Shown here piece after piece: positions 14,392 through 17,289 of a stretch of DNA of 17,289 nt. Origin of the DNA: an uncultured Collinsella sp. (GTDB lineage: Bacteria > Actinomycetota > Coriobacteriia > Coriobacteriales > Coriobacteriaceae); NCBI GenBank assembly GCA_902494465.1, contig CABUTH010000022.1, positions 1 to 17,289 on the forward strand, written 5' to 3'. The notes below the pieces were generated by a model. That model was not told where the DNA came from and searched no databases. It saw only the letters and a list, made by a program, of their open reading frames with translations. The translations under genes were made by a program, and so were the position numbers. Within the stretch, counting starts at the first letter, position 1, and each line of letters starts with the position of its first letter.

Positions 14392-16407
14392 ATGGTAAAG
14401 ATTCGAGAGAAGCACACCGAGCAGCTCGAGAAGGCTGCCTCCAAGGGGCTCAAGCTCGGTGGCTGGAAGAAGATGACGCCGTCTTCTAAGATTGCCGCCG
14501 TCGTGCTGGCACTGGTCGCCCTGACCGCGATTCTGGCGCCCCTCCTTGCCCCCTATAGCCCGGTCGAGATTTTCACTGCTCGCCAGGCTCCCGGCAATGG
14601 ATTTATCTTCGGTACCGACGATAAGGGTCGCGACATCCTGTCGCGCATGCTCTACGGTGGTCGTTACTCGCTGATCATCGGCTTTGGCGCCACTGCCATG
14701 GCTCTGGTCTGCGGCTCGGTCGTGGGCGCCCTCGCGGCGGTTTCGCGCAAGTCCGTTTCCGAGGCGATCATGCGCATCCTGGACATCATCATGTCCATCC
14801 CGGGCATCGCCCTCGCTGCCGTCTTCGTCTCCATCCTGGGCAATTCCGTGCCGTCGATCATCTTCGCCATCGGCTTTATGTACACTCCGCAGATTGCCCG
14901 TATCGTGCGCGCCAACATCGTGTCCGAGTACGGCGAGGACTATGTCCGCGCGGTCATCGTTTCCGGCGCCAAGGCTCCGTGGATTTTGATTAAGCATGTT
15001 CTGCGTAACTGCATCGCCCCGATCATGGTCTTCACCGTTACCCTGGTCGCCGACGCCATCATCTTCGAGGCCTCGCTGACCTTCATCGGCGCTGGTATTC
15101 AGGAGCCCACCGCTACCTGGGGCAACATCCTCGCTGACGCTCGCGGTGGCGTGCTCGCGGGCCGTTGGTGGCAGGCACTGTTCCCGGGCTTGGCCATCAT
15201 GATCACCTGCCTGGCGCTCAACATCCTCTCCGAGGGCATTACCGACGCCATGGCCGCTGCTCCCTCCGCCGCCCTGGATCCGACCGACTCCTCCAAGCGC
15301 CGCGAGGCCGACCTGCTGGTCTCCGACCCCGTTCGCGCCTACAAGGAGCAGGCTCAGTCCCTGTCCGCCCGTCTTGGCGCCCTGCGTGATGTCGAACTCA
15401 AGCGTAACGACCGCCATGTGCCCGATGAGTCCGTTGAGCCGATCCTTTCGGTCCGCGATTTCTGCATCCAGTTTGAGCACCACGGTGACATCAACGTCGT
15501 CGATCATGTCAACTTTGATGTCCGTCCCGGCCAGACCATGGGCCTGGTCGGTGAGTCCGGCTGCGGTAAGTCCATCACCACGCTGGCCATCATGGGTCTG
15601 ACCGATGATGACGAGCACCTTTCCGGTGAGGTTCTCTGGGAGGGTCGCGACCTGCTCAAGATGAGCAAGAAAGAGTGGTTCGGCCTTCGCGGTACCGATA
15701 TCGCCATGGTCTATCAGGACGCCCTGTCCTCGCTCAACCCCTCCATGCTCATTTCCGCCCAGATGAAGCAGCTCACCAAGCGTGGCGGCACCCGTAGCGC
15801 CGAGGAACTCCTGGAGCTCGTGGGCCTCGACCCCAAGCGTACGCTCGAGAGCTATCCGCATGAGCTTTCCGGTGGTCAGCGTCAGCGCGTTCTGATCGCT
15901 ATGGCCCTTACCCGCGACCCCAAGCTGGTCATCTGCGACGAGCCCACGACCGCTCTGGACGTTACCGTCCAGAAGCAGGTCATCAAGTTGCTTAACGACC
16001 TTCAGGCCAAGCTCGGCTTTGCCATGATCTTCGTTTCGCACGACCTGGCACTGGTCGCTGAGGTCGCTCATAACATCACGGTTATGTACGCCGGCCAGGT
16101 TATCGAGCAGGCGCCCACCAAGGAGCTGCTCACCAACCCGATTCACGAGTACACCCGCGGCCTTCTGGGTTCCGTCCTGTCCATCGAGAGCGGTTCGGGC
16201 CGCCTGCATCAGGTGCCCGGCGCCGTTCCGAGCCCGCGCGATTTCCCCAAGGGCGATCGCTTCGCGCCCCGCTCGAGCCATCCGCGCATTGGCCTGGACA
16301 CCCGTCCGGTCTTCAAGCGCGTGCCCGGCACCGAGCACTTCTATTCCGAGCTCCCCGACGAGGTGCTCAAGGCAAATGGTTTGACCCCTCACGCGGAGGT
16401 GATGTAG
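14392..16407 (+). CDS. Fused oligopeptide importer permease and ATPase (OppC-OppD in one polypeptide)
   Basis: One 671-residue frame joins two normally separate subunits. Residues 1-288 are an OppC/DppC-type permease: a first membrane segment (34-54), FGTDDKGRDILSRMLYGGRYSL (73-94), and the coupling loop EYGEDYVRAVIVSGAKAPWI (179-198). A charged linker of about 60 residues (289-348) leads to an OppD-type ATPase with Walker A GESGCGKS (387-394), Q-loop Q442, signature LSGGQ (492-496), Walker B VICDEP (513-518) and switch H550. ATP hydrolysis in the cytoplasm would drive peptide import. Such fusions are known in actinobacterial annotations but are not the standard layout. The C-terminal oligopeptide-transporter tail is present, but its usual cysteines are replaced (KGDRFAPRSSHP, 620-631). 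The sequence shows no internal stop or frameshift, and the linker is too long for a simple loss of stop. The gene directly abuts oppF. Confidence 0.94.
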   Translation: MVKIREKHTEQLEKAASKGLKLGGWKKMTPSSKIAAVVLALVALTAILAPLLAPYSPVEIFTARQAPGNGFIFGTDDKGRDILSRMLYGGRYSLIIGFGATAMALVCGSVVGALAAVSRKSVSEAIMRILDIIMSIPGIALAAVFVSILGNSVPSIIFAIGFMYTPQIARIVRANIVSEYGEDYVRAVIVSGAKAPWILIKHVLRNCIAPIMVFTVTLVADAIIFEASLTFIGAGIQEPTATWGNILADARGGVLAGRWWQALFPGLAIMITCLALNILSEGITDAMAAAPSAALDPTDSSKRREADLLVSDPVRAYKEQAQSLSARLGALRDVELKRNDRHVPDESVEPILSVRDFCIQFEHHGDINVVDHVNFDVRPGQTMGLVGESGCGKSITTLAIMGLTDDDEHLSGEVLWEGRDLLKMSKKEWFGLRGTDIAMVYQDALSSLNPSMLISAQMKQLTKRGGTRSAEELLELVGLDPKRTLESYPHELSGGQRQRVLIAMALTRDPKLVICDEPTTALDVTVQKQVIKLLNDLQAKLGFAMIFVSHDLALVAEVAHNITVMYAGQVIEQAPTKELLTNPIHEYTRGLLGSVLSIESGSGRLHQVPGAVPSPRDFPKGDRFAPRSSHPRIGLDTRPVFKRVPGTEHFYSELPDEVLKANGLTPHAEVM

Positions 16408-17235
16408 ATGAGCGAGACCGCAGTCAACGGCGTCGAGCCGATCATCTTCCTTGATGACGTCCACGTCACCTTTAGGACCCGTACCGGCTCGATTCTGCAC
16501 CCCAACCTGGTTCACGCCGTCCAGGGTGTAACGATTAAGCTCATGCCCGGACAGACCATCGGCATCGTCGGCGAGTCCGGTTGCGGAAAGTCCACCACCG
16601 CCAACGTCATGTGCGGCCTGCAGGCCCCCACGAGCGGCAAGGTCTACTTTAAGGGCAAGGACGTTACCAAACGTACCGCCGAGGACCGTCGCCACATGGG
16701 TCGCGTCATCTCGGTCGTGTTCCAGAACCCGGCCACGGCGCTCAACCCCCGCATGGTCGTTCGCGAGCAACTGCTCGACCCCATGCGCGTCCACAACCTG
16801 GGTACCGAGGCCGAGCAGGAGAAGCGCGTCAAGGAGCTCTTGGAGCTCACCGGTCTGCCCAGCTCTGCCGCCGAGGTTCTTCCCGGCCAGCTTTCGGGCG
16901 GCCAGCGCCAGCGCGTCGCAATTGCCCGTGCCCTGTCGCTGAACCCCGATGCCATCATCGCCGACGAGCCCACCTCGGCTCTGGACGTTTCGGTCCGTGC
17001 GCAGATTCTGAACCTGCTGACCGACCTTAAGAAGGAGCTCGGCCTGGCCATGGTGTTCATCAGCCATGACATCCAGACGGTCCGCTATATCTCTGACGAC
17101 ATCATCGTTATGAATGGCGGCAAGATCGTCGAGCATGGCGAGGCCAAGCAGGTCTTCCAGCACCCTCAGGACCCCTACACCAAGATGCTGCTCGGCGCTG
17201 CGCCGTCGCTGCTGCATCCCAAGCTCGGCGAGTAG
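16408..17235 (+). CDS. oppF: Oligopeptide ABC importer ATPase, OppF/DppF-like
   Basis: The 275-residue cytoplasmic ATPase would pair with the ATPase half of the fused protein. Motifs: Walker A GESGCGKST (55-63), Q-loop Q106 in VVFQNP, signature LSGGQ (162-166), Walker B IIADEP (183-188), and switch H220 in FISHD. The ALNPRM motif after the Q-loop is typical of OppF/DppF. At 275 residues it is shorter than E. coli OppF (about 330) and ends at YTKMLLGAAPSLLHPKLGE, without the extended cysteine-bearing oligopeptide tail. The ATG at 16408 immediately follows the stop of the fused gene, and the purine-rich sequence GCGGAGGTGATG just before it can act as ribosome binding site. No clear terminator is visible in the remaining 54 bases of the window. 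Confidence 0.94.
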   Translation: MSETAVNGVEPIIFLDDVHVTFRTRTGSILHPNLVHAVQGVTIKLMPGQTIGIVGESGCGKSTTANVMCGLQAPTSGKVYFKGKDVTKRTAEDRRHMGRVISVVFQNPATALNPRMVVREQLLDPMRVHNLGTEAEQEKRVKELLELTGLPSSAAEVLPGQLSGGQRQRVAIARALSLNPDAIIADEPTSALDVSVRAQILNLLTDLKKELGLAMVFISHDIQTVRYISDDIIVMNGGKIVEHGEAKQVFQHPQDPYTKMLLGAAPSLLHPKLGE

Positions 17236-17289
17236 CCTCGCATTCCCTCCCGTGGGACCCCGTGACAATGCCGGCGCACCACCCGGATA

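Noticed and set aside
13444..17268. A 1274-codon open frame on the minus strand, opposite oppB, the fused gene and oppF
   Set aside because: It is aligned codon-for-codon with three clear transporter genes, has a low-complexity Gly/Asp/His/Arg-rich product, and stays open only because those genes avoid TTA, CTA and TCA codons. No ribosome binding site or family motif was seen.
17236..17289. Terminator after oppF
   Set aside because: No stable stem with a T run was found in the 54 bases left; the operon may continue or end beyond the window.

Overview
The window looks like chromosomal DNA of a GC-rich (about 60%) Gram-positive actinobacterium. The gene set, the C-x2-H zinc-site variant in UvrA, and the joined permease/ATPase in the peptide transporter suggest the Coriobacteriia, perhaps a Collinsella-like gut bacterium. 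That placement is inference from protein character, not a database match. No rRNA, tRNA, CRISPR array, insertion sequence or phage gene was found. Most of the window is ordinary chromosome; the least explained DNA is the leader of the peptide transporter operon.

Left part, minus strand (1-3958): a FAD-binding oxidoreductase of the HI0933/BaiN (aminoacetone oxidase-like) family runs off the left edge. It begins at the base directly after the stop codon of an Mrp/NBP35-type iron-sulfur carrier ATPase, so the two form an operon with a recognisable promoter. Upstream of them, with its own ribosome binding site, is a large membrane protein with an LtaS-type phosphoglycerol transferase domain.

Middle part, plus strand (4077-11297): uvrA is divergent from the LtaS-like gene and has a candidate LexA box upstream. 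It is followed by a strong inverted repeat and then by a tight cluster of ybaK-like aminoacyl-tRNA deacylase, murJ lipid II flippase and uvrC. Two of the three excision nuclease subunits (UvrA and UvrC) are therefore here; uvrB is not. UvrC lacks one of the four cysteines usual for its iron-sulfur cluster.

Right part, plus strand (11298-17235): a 365-base non-coding leader is followed by a four-gene oligopeptide ABC importer: a Tat-type lipoprotein binding protein, an OppB permease, a single polypeptide joining OppC permease and OppD ATPase, and an OppF ATPase. The leader can fold as a three-way junction with long complementary stems, followed by a hairpin that competes with an alternative pairing and by a small hairpin around the Shine-Dalgarno sequence. 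Two further hairpins lie between the binding-protein gene and the permease gene, as expected if the binding protein is made in excess. The importer genes have strongly biased codon use, which suggests high expression.

A recurring trait is extreme packing: five gene junctions have a gap of 0 or 3 bases, and in each the downstream gene is in the same reading frame as the upstream one.
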